Shown: one piece after another, positions 42,456 through 54,500 of the stretch
Numbering within the stretch: the first letter of the stretch is position 1
How the letters are laid out: the number at the start of each line of letters is the position of its first letter
Assembly: GCA_026210745.1 (NCBI GenBank)
Contig: CP110630.1
Coordinates: 806,001 to 870,000, forward strand
DNA: 64,000 nt
Reading direction: 5' to 3'
From: Exobasidium rhododendri
Lineage: Eukaryota > Basidiomycota > Exobasidiomycetes > Exobasidiales > Exobasidiaceae
Made by a program: the position numbers and the translations under genes
The notes under the pieces: model-generated
Told to the model about the DNA's origin: nothing
Seen by the model: only the letters and a program-made list of their open reading frames with translations
Database searches by the model: none

Positions 42456-42680
42456 AATCCGGCTTCTTCTGCAAGCTCCAGTCTGCTCTTCTGTCATCAT
42501 TGTACAAGTATCATCCAAACAGTATCTCCACATCAACCATTTAATGAGGTATGATAACAAGATCTTTTTAGAAAGACAAAGGTGAAAAAAAAGTACCTTT
42601 GAGGGAGGAGAGAGAGAAAGTCCGAGGACGAGAAGGATTTGGTGTGACTGAAACTTGTGGGAAGGGCAGTGACACCCGCT

Positions 42681-45600
42681 CTAGCAATTACTGTCGTTCA
42701 TCCACTGCAGAAGAAAAATGGAGAGGTAAAGATTCATTAGCGAACGTCCTCCTCACCCAGTCCCTATATGAGTGCTACTCACTGCCGGAATTTGAATAGG
42801 ACCAGGATTTCCTTCCAGACGTACGTGACCTTGGTAGTAGTGCGGTCTGATTGGCACAACGTCTTCTTTGTATTTGTTCAATGGGTTGCAAGGAATATGT
42901 TGCGGTTGCTGTTGGAGTTGCTGATGATGACTGGGAAGGTGGCTGTGGAAGAAGGCGGGCGAGGGAATGGGCGGGAAGACCTGCTGCTGCTGCTGCTGCT
43001 GCTGTTCCGCTGCCCACATGTCCGTGTAATGCGATGGTATAGTGGGACAGATGGGGTGCGAAGCATTCCAGTGGTGAGAAGAGGAATGAGCCATCATCTG
43101 CTCTTCACCTGCGACGCCATCAGTGGGTATAGTGCTGCCTTCAACGGGCCACTTCTGCTGCATGCTGGTGCCGCTGTTGACTGGCTCTTGTCCTTGAACT
43201 TCATTCTGAAATCCATTGGGCCCACCAAATGGTACACCTCCTCCTCCTTGTTGCAGAGGAGGAGCACAAGGACAGTAGCCGCCCAGAGGATGACAGACAA
43301 ATTGCTGGCCGTTTGCATCCGTCGAAATGGAGTGCCAATAGGGAGAACCAAATTCACCGTGCATCAAAGCCAACGGTGCACTGGTCGGGGGATGTGCAAT
43401 GACGGGTGGAGGAGGACGAAGCCAGTACTTTACTTCCCCCGATGGGTGCGATGCTCCCTGATACTGATCAGAGGGGTAGACTTGTTCGAATGATGGAGCA
43501 AGAGGATGCTTGCTCACCCCATCCTGCGCTTCATTCACAGTGTTGACCCTCTCATCGGCCTCTTTCGCCGAGATAGTCTGGACAACGGATGGATTCTTCC
43601 TGACGGGCGACCAGTGAGGAGGTCGATCAGGTAGATTTCCACCGCGCTTTTGCTTGATTGGGGTGCCTTCCGGAGCAGAATGACTCTTCGCAGAGCTTGT
43701 GACGCCGCCGAGTCGTATCGGCTTCGCAAGAGTATCGAAGTGCTCCGGTAGAGTGGCGGAGGGAGCCGTGTTGAAGGATCTTTGTACGCTGCTCGTCCGG
43801 CGGAAGGGTACACTTGTCCTTCGAGGGCGGACCTTCGGAAGAGCAAGTCCAGAGCGTCAACATTCAATCGACACTTTCTCCCTGCACATACGCACATTGA
43901 TCGCCCTTCCCAGGAATGCTTCATTGTTCCGATTCAGTGCTTTCCGGGTGGCCGCAGCATCATCAAAGGTGACAAAGGCAAATCTATTCTGAGGATCATG
44001 CTTGGCATGCAAGACTCGAATGGTCTTGATCGTTCCGTCGGCAGAGAAGAGATCGAAGAGCGACTTCTCAAGATGATCGACTGCGGATAGTCGTGACACA
44101 AAGACGCTGCACTGTTGGGACACATTACAAGCACCCTGATTAGTGCAACCGTAACAACCTCCTCCTCTTTCCCCTCTACTTTCTCTCACAGGATCAGTCT
44201 CCTCTCTTCGAAGAGAGATAGGAGAGACGTGTGTAGAGGCGGCTTTTTGCAGCTCTTCCTTGCCCGATTCATCGGAGTCATCCACCGACACTCCTTCAAT
44301 TCTCGATGGCAAGGCGGCCTCTTGCTCTTCCTGCTCCTCCTCGCTTGTAGGATCATCTTGCGTCGTGTTGCTGAACGAAGGTGTGTCCGAAAATTCCGTC
44401 AAGGGAGTCTGTGGACTCTCATCCAAGTTCGGCGTGTCTCTGTGGATTACTCTTGTCATCAAGATACTAGGAGTGACAACCTCTGGACCTGCCTCTTCCG
44501 TCAAAGGCGCATCCACCACAGAGCTGCTATCTGTCTTGATAGGAAGTTGATCGCTGGTGAATTCAATGTCTGATTCGCTCTTGCAAAGAGCCCGACAGTC
44601 CCATCGTCTTTCTTCACGAATGCGAGCTACGATGCCGGTGCTTGCAGTCAGCTCATTGAAAATCTGCACAGTAGGGAAAAGAGGCCGTCTCGTCAATGCA
44701 TACTCTTGGATTGGAAAGAGAAGGTTCCCCTTGTCTTCAATGCACGTACATCTCTGGCTCTTCTACATTGTTCGAAGTCCACAAAGACAATAGAGATTCC
44801 GTACAACGATCGCTCCGCCTTCCTGCGACACGTCAAACCGAAAGCGCTGCACAACTCTTGTGCAAGCTAGTAGGAGGCAAGAAGAGGTACGGTTCTTAAT
44901 CAAACTGTGAGTAGTATTCGCACACGTCTTCCACTTACCGGGCGAGTAAGGGTAGCAGAGTCATGCTTGACCTCTCTGTGAAACAAAAGCGGGCACTTGC
45001 TCCTGTCCTGAGACCATGGTTCCGTAGTCTTGAAACGTGTCAAGTCGATAGCACTTCGAGTGGTGCTCAAGAGAAGCGTACGTTGCAAGAAGCTTACTTC
45101 CATTCGTAGCTGTTGACCTGGAGAGAGTGGCTTAGACTAAAGACATTCGACAAAGCAGCCGTCTCCAGGTCAGTCACTTACCACCAAATCTCTCTAGGCG
45201 GCTACAGAGTAGCTTCTTTGCCTCGTTGATGTCCTTGTAGAAGTGACGCAAGTTGAAGCATTTAGACTGGAATCAAGGACCACACTGCACCTTCTCCACT
45301 CACACAAAAGATAGCGAAAGCTATGACTTGACGCTGGTTGTAGCGCCCATACTTGCCAAAATCAAGCCTGATGTCGTCTACTTTTGCAACACTGGAGAGA
45401 TGAGCCTGGAGATCGGCTTTGACATTTTCCAACGTGTAGTGAGGGAGAATATACGGAAGGCTGCAAAGGGAGGAAGAATAGTGGTATCCCTTGGCGCCAC
45501 TTTAGCACTGCGTCGAAGAGCGTGTAACGTTTAGCGAAGACTCACTTCGCAATGTATATAGAGATGTTTTCCTCGACCGGTGTCGAAGTTGCAGTTGGGC

Positions 45601-46087
45601 TATGGGTGGCACTGCTAGTGTACACTGTTGAGATGGCGGTATCTCCACACTTCCTGACAGGATGATCGCCGTTGACGCTGCTTGAGGACGGTTCATTCTG
45701 GGTAGCCAGGCTACTTGATGAGTGTACCGCTAATTGCTCTGGCTTACTCAAGACACTGGGACCGACGAGAGCTGCAGAATAGGGAAGGCGATTGTGGGCG
45801 ACTTGATTGTACAGTCGAGCGGTGTTTGAGAAAGGGACATGTAGAGGCACGATTTTGTTACTTCGAGTCAGTAAAGGAGCAACGACACCTCCTTCCTCCT
45901 TCTTCTTTGTTTCCACAGGTGTAGACGAAGGAGATGCATTATATGTAGCCTTTGTGGCACTGAAAACATCTCCGGGGCGGCGCTGAGGTTGGGAGGGTGA
46001 AGTATGCGAGGAGTGAATGCCAGGGACAGGGAGAGCGCAAGGGGTGTTGGATCTCTCCTGCTTCATGCCTTGCTTGGCGAGCGCCAT
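42681..46087 (-). CDS. multi-RRM RNA-binding protein with Gln/Pro-rich C-terminus
   Basis: Eight exons are inferred (46087-45546, 45460-45304, 45266-45182, 45117-44939, 44866-44750, 44663-43896, 43832-42783, 42704-42681), all in phase, giving 973 residues. RRM1 starts near residue 175 with ISIYIANLPYILP and continues with VDDIRLDFGKYGRYNQR, VIAFAIF and INEAKKLLCSRL. A central, more divergent segment (ELCSAFGLTCRRKAERSLYG, ISIVFVDFEQCRRARD) looks like the second half of another RRM. A clear RRM follows after a CxxC...C stretch: CSVFVSRLSAVDHLEKSLF, RFAFVTFDDAAATRKALN, FLGRAINVR. The C-terminal 250 residues are Pro/Gln/His-rich with a Q9 tract from CTG repeats at 42981-43004. Function is probably post-transcriptional mRNA control. 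The specific family is not identified. Without the last intron the frame would end at 42753. Confidence 0.75.
42981..43004. repeat. (CTG)8 coding repeat (poly-Gln) in the RRM gene
   Basis: Eight CTG units on the plus strand read as CAG on the coding strand and encode most of a Q9 tract in the C-terminal region of the multi-RRM protein. Such tracts are length-variable and often modulate RNA-granule behaviour, an inference here. Confidence 0.9.
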
Positions 46088-46976
46088 GTCAAGTCTTTAC
46101 AAGGGCGGTAGGAGCTGTACGAGTCTTTGAACGAGAGAGAATGGATATACAAGGCGTGAATGATGACGGAGGAAAAAAGAGAAAGAGATGAGCGGCGGTA
46201 GTTGACGAGATACAATAGATGTTTCACTTCTGCGCTCTTGATTGCATACTCGACACAGAAAATCGCCCTCCCAGTTGCAGAATCGAAATCAGCTTCCGTG
46301 ACAGATGTAGAAATGGCTCGTGTGAATCAGAGACTAGGACTACTATGGCCCCTGGGTTGCTCAGAGTCCTCACCTCTCTCGGGTGTATTTTTCATCTCCT
46401 TAAGATTTCGGCCCGCTTACTCTGGTGACCCCTTGACAATGTGGAATTAGCTCGACTCCCGTTTATGCAGTACTTTAATTTTCTTGGCTGTCTGACGTCG
46501 GATAAAGGAAGAATAGGGATTGGACACCACCTGTAGAGCGCCGCGATAGACCGGCGTTACAACGTCCCAGCGACTATCACAGCAATGGCCACGAGCACGA
46601 TCACCGACAAGGAGCACACCCGACAAAAAAGAAAAGCGTCACTCGATGACAGCAAGGGACGGTTCTTCGCTTCCAACAGTAAGCTTGTTGCGCCGCTGAG
46701 CCTCCTATCCTTTTCGTTAGTATGTAAATAGAGCTTGATTGCCCTTGCGATGGAGCAAGCTGATCTCGTACGAAAAGAATGTCAAGGCTACAAAGAAGAA
46801 TTTCACGTCGCGCGATGTACGACCCATAAGAGCGAATTGAGATTAGCGACTGCATGACTAAGCACAAAAGTGAACGCTCCGCACTCTTCGATCTCTTGAT
46901 CTCTGCCTGAACGACACTCGTCAACCGTCTCCGATCCTCATCCACACACGCTACGCACAACCACATACCAGCAAAG
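46088..46976. promoter_or_regulatory. divergent intergenic region RRM gene / TIM8
   Basis: This 889-base interval lies between two divergent start codons. It includes a possible short ORF of 48 codons at 46585-46731 (+) with no family resemblance. I see no tRNA or snRNA pattern. The size is large for a promoter in this genome, so an unrecognised short gene or RNA is possible. Confidence 0.4.
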
Positions 46977-47239
46977 ATGTCTGGACTAAACGAGGCAGAC
47001 CAGAAGTGAGAGCGACATTCATATCACAACGCAGACGCCTGCTAATCAGTATGATCATACCATTTTCCCACCCCTCCAGAGAACTGCAGACATTTATGGA
47101 GGCCGAGCAAGCACGAAGTCGCATACAAGGCAGCATTGTGAGTCTCTTTGAAGTCAATTCCATAGCGAGGTACTGCAACACTCAGCATCTCCTTCCAAAA
47201 TTTCCTCATTGCTCAGCACAACTTCACAGATGTAAGTCA

Positions 47240-47286
<47 letters not shown>

Positions 47287-47560
47287 GGTGGTCAGTGGTG
47301 TGCTAGAAGAAGGCTGACAAAGGAATTTATTGATCTCATCAGATGTGCTGGGAAAAGTGTGTGACCTCATCTATTGGAGCCCGATTTGGGCGGGGTGAAG
47401 AGGCCTGCTTGTCGAATTGTGTCGAGCGGTGAGCGGAGACACATCTTCCTCCTTGATGAATAGTGCCGCGAGTCTCAATGCTGATCTAATTTTATCCAGC
47501 TTCCTCGACTCATCGCTATACATTGTCAAGAAACTCGAAGAGCAAAGGACGCCTGCATGA
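46977..47560 (+). CDS. TIM8: mitochondrial intermembrane space chaperone TIM8
   Basis: Five exons (46977-47005, 47080-47137, 47217-47231, 47343-47428, 47500-47560) splice in phase into 82 residues. The twin CX3C motif of small TIM proteins is present: CWEKC at residues 36-40 and CLSNC at 56-60. The sequence around it (IHNFTDMCWEKCV, ACLSNCVERFLDSSLYIV) matches Tim8. Tim8 forms a hexamer with Tim13 that escorts inner membrane precursors such as Tim23 across the intermembrane space. The cysteines form two disulfides after Mia40-dependent import. Exon 3 is just 15 nt and codes for HNFTD, and the following intron carries a long GT repeat. Confidence 0.95.
47242..47283. repeat. (GT)21 microsatellite in TIM8 intron 3
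   Basis: Twenty-one GT units begin ten bases after the donor of intron 3 (47232-47342). This is the longer of two sense-strand GT repeats found in introns of this window. Confidence 0.95.
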
Positions 47561-47791
47561 TCGATCCAATCGCTGCTTCGGCCTTCACCGAGCCCCGACT
47601 GTAGACGTTGTATCTCTACAGAACACATTGTACATACACACGTTTGACCGCTTCCAATTAAAATAAAGGCAGATCGATGATAAATGAATTATGACATGAA
47701 CATTGCTTAAAAGAAAAGAGAGAGAGAGAGAGAGAGAGATGGAGAGTGGGTAAAGCTGAAGACGGGAGTACATGTGTGCCGTGAAGGAGGA

Positions 47792-49512
47792 TCAGGGCAG
47801 TTGCTTGCTTGCTTGAGGGGCAGCAAGGTTGGGTGGTAGAGCCAAATCCTTTCTTGCGTCTTTAGCCAATCGTCCACCAAACAATACACCACCGTGCTTT
47901 GCCTGGTAATTGGCGATTCTATCTTCGATCTCAGGTCGGAAGTGTCGAAGAAGACCTTGAATTGGCCATGCAGCAGCATCAGCAAGTGCGCAAATGGTGT
48001 GACCCTCTGCTTGCTTTGTGATTTCCAACAGCTGATCAATCTCTCTCCAGTCAGCTCTGCCTTCCTCCATCCTTGCCATCATCTTCATCATCCAAGTCGT
48101 TCCTTCTCGGCAAGGGGTACATTGTCCACAACTTTCATGGGCGTAGAACTTGGAGAATCGAGAGATCGCTTGGATGATGTCTGTGCTCTTGTCCATTACG
48201 ATGACTGCTCCGGTACCCAAAGCGGATTGTGCGTCTTTGAGTGAGTCAAAGTCCATCAAGACGTCCTCGCACTTGTGCTTTGGTAGGACTGGAACGGAAG
48301 ATCCACCGGGGACAATTCCTAGCAGGTTATCCCAACCGCCCCTAACACCACCACAGTGCTTCTCAATCAAATCCTTCAATGGGATACCCAGTTCTTCTTC
48401 TACTACGCAGGGGTAATTGACGTGACCGCTGATCGCGAAGAGCTTTGTACCTTGATTCTTGTCTCGGCCAAATCCAGCAAACCAGGAAGGTCCACGTCGA
48501 ATAATGGTGGGGGCTGCGGCTACCGTCTCCACGTTAGCCACAGTAGTAGGGCATCCGAATAGACCGAGATCAGCAGGGAACGGTGGCTTAAGTCTTGGCT
48601 TGCCTTGCTTGCCTTCTAGCGATTCAATCAAGGCAGTCTCCTCTCCACAAATGTATGCTCCTGCTCCTTTGTGCAAGTACACTTCAAAGTCGTACCCACT
48701 TCCACAGGCATTCTTACCGATCAGGCCTTCCTTGTAGCATTCATTGATTGCTTCTTGCAAATGAGCTGCTTCTTGGTAGAACTCTCCTCGGATGTAGATG
48801 TAGGCTGATAGAAAAGCACACCGTTCAGTCTCGTCGGTCTCAATTGCACACGTCGTCTCGATCTCTCTCACCTGCATTCGCTCCCATAGCTCGGCCAGCG
48901 ACTAGACATCCCTCGATAAGCTTGTGAGGATCTCCTCGCATGATCTCACGATCTTTGCAAGTACCTGGTTCACCTTCGTCGGCATTAATGACGAGATAAC
49001 GAGGTCGAGGGTCCTTTTCCCAACCAGGCTTGAGCATGAAAGACCACTTAAGACCTGATGGGAAACCGGCACCACCCCTTCCTCGCATACCCGAAGCCTT
49101 CATCTGCGAAATGATCCAGTCATGACCCTTTTCAACGATCTCTCGAGTCTTGTGCCAATCGCCTCTCGCCTGAAGGATAAGAGAAGAAAGACAAAGTCAG
49201 CAGCTGTAAAGAGAAAGGATCTCGATGTAGACAACTCACCCTAGCACCCTTAAGAAGATGGTCATGTCGCATGTAGATATTCTGAAAGATACGATCTTGA
49301 TCTCTAAGACCCCCATAAACCTTTCTGGGTGGGTCTTGCACTGTGGCCAGACCTCGGACGTGGACGGGAACAGCAGCAATCTTGGCGCTCGTCAGTCGTG
49401 ACGAGGACAAACGACTCGTCGCACCTCGAGCGATGATATCTGCCAAAAGGAAGGCTGCGTCAACACCTGTGCTATGGCTGGATTCACATCGCTACTCACT
49501 ACTTCGCTGCAT
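47792..49512 (-). CDS. NADH:ubiquinone oxidoreductase 51-kDa subunit (NDUFV1)
   Basis: Four exons (49512-49500, 49439-49240, 49169-48872, 48804-47792) join in phase to give 507 residues. The first exon is only 13 nt (MQRS plus one base). A basic, Ser/Arg/Ala-rich mitochondrial presequence follows. The FMN-binding region is [15 protein letters not shown] with [15 protein letters not shown]. The NADH region is [19 protein letters not shown]. The N3 [4Fe-4S] cluster cysteines are in [12 protein letters not shown], with the last one in [13 protein letters not shown]. This subunit accepts electrons from NADH at the tip of the complex I matrix arm. Its presence shows that this fungus keeps a canonical proton-pumping complex I. 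It is divergent from KAE1. Confidence 0.96.
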
Positions 49513-50010
49513 CCTGTAAGAGCTGTGAGATATGAGGACGAGACAAGTACGAAGAGAGGTTTCAACTAAGCTCAACCTCGAAATTGACAAACGCGCCCGC
49601 TGACGAAAGCTGCCTATTGATTGGTCGTCTTGTGAGATGACCAAAGCCAAAAAGAATCGAGCTCGAGCGGCCAGAGGGAAACACGCCACGCGAAACACAC
49701 GCCCATCACATCCTAGAAAATAGGAATATAGATTACACGAATGCAAGACTTTTCATCTACGGCCATAGAATCATGAAAATACCGCATCCCGTCCGATCTG
49801 CGAAGTCAAGCATGATATCGCCTAGTCAGTACTGCGGTGGGGGACCACGCGGGAATCCTGGGTGCTGTAGTTTTTTTTTTATTTTTTTTCTAAATATCAA
49901 CGACGCGGTTCGAATGCATGGGCCTACACGCCCCAAGTTACACTAAACCACATTTGAAGATCTAATCGAGACAAGCTGCTGTGGATGATGATCTTCGCCT
50001 CCTTATCGCG
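49513..50010. promoter_or_regulatory. bidirectional promoter region complex I 51-kDa / KAE1
   Basis: This 498-base region separates divergent start codons. It contains a T-rich tract at about 49870-49892 (nine or more T, A, eight T), a candidate nucleosome-excluding poly(dA:dT) element. A GGTTCGAATGC stretch at about 49909 resembles a tRNA B box, but no tRNA can be folded around it. Confidence 0.4.
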
Positions 50011-51377
50011 ATGCCAGTGCCGCAAAGAGAGGAAGCACTGAAGGCACTGCCAGAGCCTTTGCTAGCACTAGGACTCGAAGGCAGTGCTAACAAGCTCGGA
50101 GTTGGAGTAGTACGTCACAACATCGATGGAAGCGTCGACATACTTTCCAATGTTCGACACACCTACGTCACACCGCCTGGTACGGGTTTCTTGCCCTCCG
50201 ACACCGCACGACATCACCGACGATGGCTGGTGACAGTCGCCAAGGAAGCAGTCCTGCGAGCCGGCATCCGATTGCAGGACTGCAGCTGTATCTGCTTCAC
50301 AAAAGGGCCAGGTATGGGAGCACCTTTGCAGTCTGTTTCAGTGGTAGCACGAACCCTTTCCCTGCTCTTCTCCTTGCCTTTGGTGGGGGTGAATCATTGT
50401 GTCGGACATATCGAGATGGGCCGAACGATCACCGGCGCATCCAATCCAATCGTGCTGTATGTTTCTGGAGGAAACACTCAAGTGATTGCATACAGTAATC
50501 AGAGGTATCGCATCTTTGGCGAAACGTTGGATATAGCAGTGGGGAACTGTTTGGACAAGTTTGCTAGAGTCATAGGACTTTCCAACGATCCGAGTCCAGG
50601 CCAGAACATCGAAAAGGAAGCTAAGCTCAGTCGGCATGCCAAGGTAGGATCACTATTGCCTCTTCCTTACTCTACAAAAGGTATGGACGTCTCGTTTGGT
50701 AGTATCTTGAAGGCAACAGAAGCGTACACGACTCATCCAAATTTTCAGAAAAGCAAGACCCACTTGGGTACTGTTCGCAAAGCGGGCGGAGAGGCCAAGC
50801 TAGGGGGTTTCGGCAGTGATCTGGGAAAGTTGGCAAACGGTGGGCTGATGAGCAACGATGGAAGTCATACGAAAAAGGTCAAAAGCAAAGAAGAAGAGGA
50901 CGAAGACAACGACGACAACAACAACAACGACGTGAGCGACCTTGCCGTGTACGACAAGCATGTCATCACGCCTGCCGACTTGTGTTTCTCCCTCCAAGAG
51001 CACATATTTGCCATGCTTGTAGAGATAACCGAAAGGGCAATGGCGCACATAGGAAGTAAGCAAGTCTTGATCGTCGGTGGAGTAGGGAGCAACAAGCGAC
51101 TACAAGAGATGATGTCTGTCATGGCATCAGAACGGGGAGGCAGTGTCTTTGCCACTGACGAGAGGTGAGAGACTTTCTACATCGATCAGAGGTGTGTGTT
51201 GGATTACTACTGCTGCTGACTACTGCTTCCGCGAGTAGATTTTGCATCGATAATGGCATCATGATCGCGCATGCCGGTCTCCTCTCCCATCGCATGGGGG
51301 TCGACACAGACCTGAAGGACAGCAACACCACACAGAGATACCGAACGGACGCCCCTCTGATAGCGTGGCGGAGATAG
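50011..51377 (+). CDS. KAE1: tRNA N6-threonylcarbamoyladenosine synthase KAE1 (KEOPS)
   Basis: Two exons (50011-51164 and 51239-51377) join in phase 2 to give 430 residues. Kae1 transfers the threonylcarbamoyl group to A37 of ANN-decoding tRNAs within the cytosolic KEOPS complex. Family landmarks are [47 protein letters not shown], the metal-binding [14 protein letters not shown] (two His), [12 protein letters not shown], the ATP-fold [19 protein letters not shown] and the C-terminal [12 protein letters not shown] and [12 protein letters not shown]. An unusual insertion of roughly 60 residues separates the conserved SFGSILKA and [11 protein letters not shown] blocks and ends in an acidic Asp/Asn run (about 288-312). 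An N-terminal extension of about 20 residues precedes the usual start. Confidence 0.95.
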
Positions 51378-51513
51378 ACAGTTGCACAGTCAACGGGCGA
51401 GACAAGAGGGAGCCAGGCATGTAATAGTACTATCACCATCATTAATATCATCATTATCAAGCCCAATTGTACAAATACATATATGTGCATAACACAGTGT
51501 AGGATCTCTATCG

Positions 51514-54500
51514 TCACAAGCCTTCTGCGACTTCCCTTCTATCTTCGCTCTGTGTTGCTGCTGCTGCTGCTGCTGCCGCTAGTACCTCGAAGCGTAACAA
51601 GCTGCCTTGCCGTGGTGTGGAGGGAAAAGACCAATGGCTGCTTCCCTTTCTTACGGCCGCTACACCGGTGCAAAGAAGGGAAGGATCGGTGGTCTCATTG
51701 CTTCTCACCGAGCTCTCTGATCGAATGCGAGCCTTCAGCCACCTCGGTTTGAGACTGCAGGTAATTTTTCGGTTTCTCATCATCTCCAATTCCAAGCTCA
51801 GCATTAGTAAATGAGCTCCATTCGACACCATACTAGGTCTAGTCGAGCCAACTGTCGCTTTGCTACCAGGTACGCCCAGACCGAGTGCAGAGCGATGGAA
51901 GGCAGGTGACGAAGACTTGGAAAGATGCTTACGAGTCGAAGTCTTATTGTTGAGCATTCCTCGCTTCTTCGCAAGCTCGCCTCTATCTTCTTCTTCCGAT
52001 GCCGCCTCGCCAGTGTAGCTTGCCGAAACAACCTTGACGGCGCCCACTCTGCCTCTAATTGCATGCACGCCTTGTCTATCACTCATCTCCCCTCTCCCTG
52101 CCAAGGAGGGAAGGTTGGGCGTGCTCTTCACTCGCGAGACGTGGACAGGATCATTCCTCACGATAACGTGCTCATGCGTTCCCCTTTTCTCATGGCTTCG
52201 AGCGTGCTCTTTGCCGTGGAAGAGTCCGACGGCGACCTGATGTCTTCGATTAGATGGAGGAGAGGAAGACCGCAATCTACTCTTCTTATCTCGGCCTCTG
52301 CCATCACTCTTCCTGCCTCTTGACTCGACTCGCTCTCTTTCCTCGTCCGATTCAGAAGATTGATAGGCAGAGTAGTCACCTGCGACGTGTGCAGGGACGG
52401 CAGGCCTGGAGCACGTTCTAGGAGGTCTCTTTTCACGATCCCTGTGCCCTTTTGTCTGCAACGGCGGTGAACCACTTTCGCTTGGAACGGGTGTTGCAAG
52501 GTCCGGCACCCTTGACGCAAAGGAAGGGCATCTTCCTGCATCGAAGGGTTCGTCATCTTGCGTCGCTCCGACAAGGGAAGACTTGGAAGCAAAATTGTCG
52601 GAATACGATCGTCGATGGAACGCAGCGTCAACGGAAGTCGGCTTCTCAAGCGAGCCACGACGACTTCGGCTTTGTGAAGATTGAGTAGTACGAAACGTTT
52701 GCAGGTGCACCACCGAGCTCAATTCTAAATCAGGATCGATGGGTAGTCCCAAGCCGGGAACATACGCACTGACATCTGAATCACCCTGCAAAGGATTCAT
52801 GACGCCTCTACCCCTGGGTCCGATAAAGGGTGAATCCGCGACACTATTGCTGCTTTTGTTGCTACTCTCCGACTTTGTATGTGACTGGGCACTGCTCTTG
52901 CCAGACGTGGGCGAGGTCTGGATAGCACCGGCAGCATCTTTTTGAGCAGCCATTAGCGCTTCTTCTCTCCTTGTTTCTCGATTCGCTTCTTCTTTGGCGA
53001 CATTCTTCATTCGTAGAGGACCCAACGTCGGCATCAATAAGAAGTTGGGCAGTGTGGTCAGGTGTCGCCAGCCAGAAGTCAGCAGACTTTCACTCTCTTC
53101 CCCGTCAGTCTTTTCCTCGCCTTTACTGGCGTTTATTTTCTTCTCCAGAGCCCGATCCCTCGACCAGAGTAAAGCAGATAAGCGTTGCTGGTAGGCAGCG
53201 GCAAATCCTACCCTTCGCTCCTTTTCTTGCTCGGCGACACTCTGTCTTCGATGCTTGGTGAGGGAGATGGAAGAGGACGACTGGCTGATGTTGCTTGAGT
53301 TGAGTTGATCGTTCCACTCAACCGCATCTACTTCTATCATCTCCGACACACTGGCCACCGCTGATCCAAAAAGGGGATCAGCATCTCTGTCAACTGGAAC
53401 AGGTTTTTTGACGGCAGTACCAAGTTGGAAATCTGATTGATCATCCGGTGTCAGACCAGCCAGAATTACCTCTAGTGTGGCAATAGCCTTCTGGTTGGAG
53501 CTCGATGGCGACCTTAGCGAGGATCTCAGGAGATGCTTCCCAGAGTGAGATCGTCGTCTTTTGAGCAAGGCAGATGTCTCGTTCGCTTCTTCCGTCTCGT
53601 CATCTGCCACTTTCTTTGCTGGAATGTCCCCCTCAACGTCAATCTCATCTGAGAGCTCGAAGACGCCTTCCTTTGGATCGCTGCAGCTACTCATCCTTCT
53701 GCTATCCTCAGTACGACCATATCGCTTCATGGAGGATGCTCGATCATCACTCGCTTCAACAGCGTACGAAAATGGCTCTTCCGTGAACTCTAAGCAAGGG
53801 TCAGAAGGCGCGAGAAGGACTTTCAGACCGCGTCTCCTGTCCTTCTCTGTACTGCTCCTTCGACTGACGGAGTGTGAGGACACTTTTACTTCATCTTCAT
53901 CTTCAGAGGATGAAAGGCCATCCTCCGAGCTGAATAGAGGTGTGTCCAGCGAACTCATGCTGTTCTTTCTAGTGTCTTTGGTTGATTTCTTTCTAGCCCA
54001 CTCCTTCTTAACTTTACTACCGACTTTGTCTTCCCCACTGCCGCTACCGCTAGCTCCCGACAGAACACTTGCACTGGTGCCCCTTCGCTCCCCATATCCC
54101 CGACTTGGGCTTACATTTGTACTTCTGCCCCTCGATACGTGGTAGAGCGTCGGTAGAGCGCTATTCTCTCCTTGATCTGCCAAGCTCTTGCTACCTCTGG
54201 CGCTGATAGAAGCTCTTCCAAGTGCGCACGCTAGCTGTGGTGAAGGTACCGGAGGACTAAACGATTGCTGTAGAAGCCTAGGCCGTCTAGCCTTTCTCGA
54301 AGATGATCTGGTTGAGGTGGTAGATGATCGAGATAATGTCGATCTTGAAACAGACGCAACATTGCCTTCCTCTCCTTCATATGGCAGCGATGATGATTTG
54401 ACCGACTCGCCATCTACCCTTGCCTTGCCTCTTTTCCTCGCGCTCAGTCCTATAGAAGAGATCGAAGGCTCATTGAGTCCCCAAGTCTCATCGTAATCAA

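Noticed and set aside
43833..43895. In-frame TGA in the RRM gene, suggesting a pseudogene
   Set aside because: A 63-nt intron with a GTGCGT donor, TTGAC branch point and AAG acceptor removes it and keeps the reading frame.
49900..49930. GGTTCGAATGC, a possible tRNA B box
   Set aside because: No A box at the right distance and no cloverleaf can be drawn; the upstream sequence is a poly-T tract.
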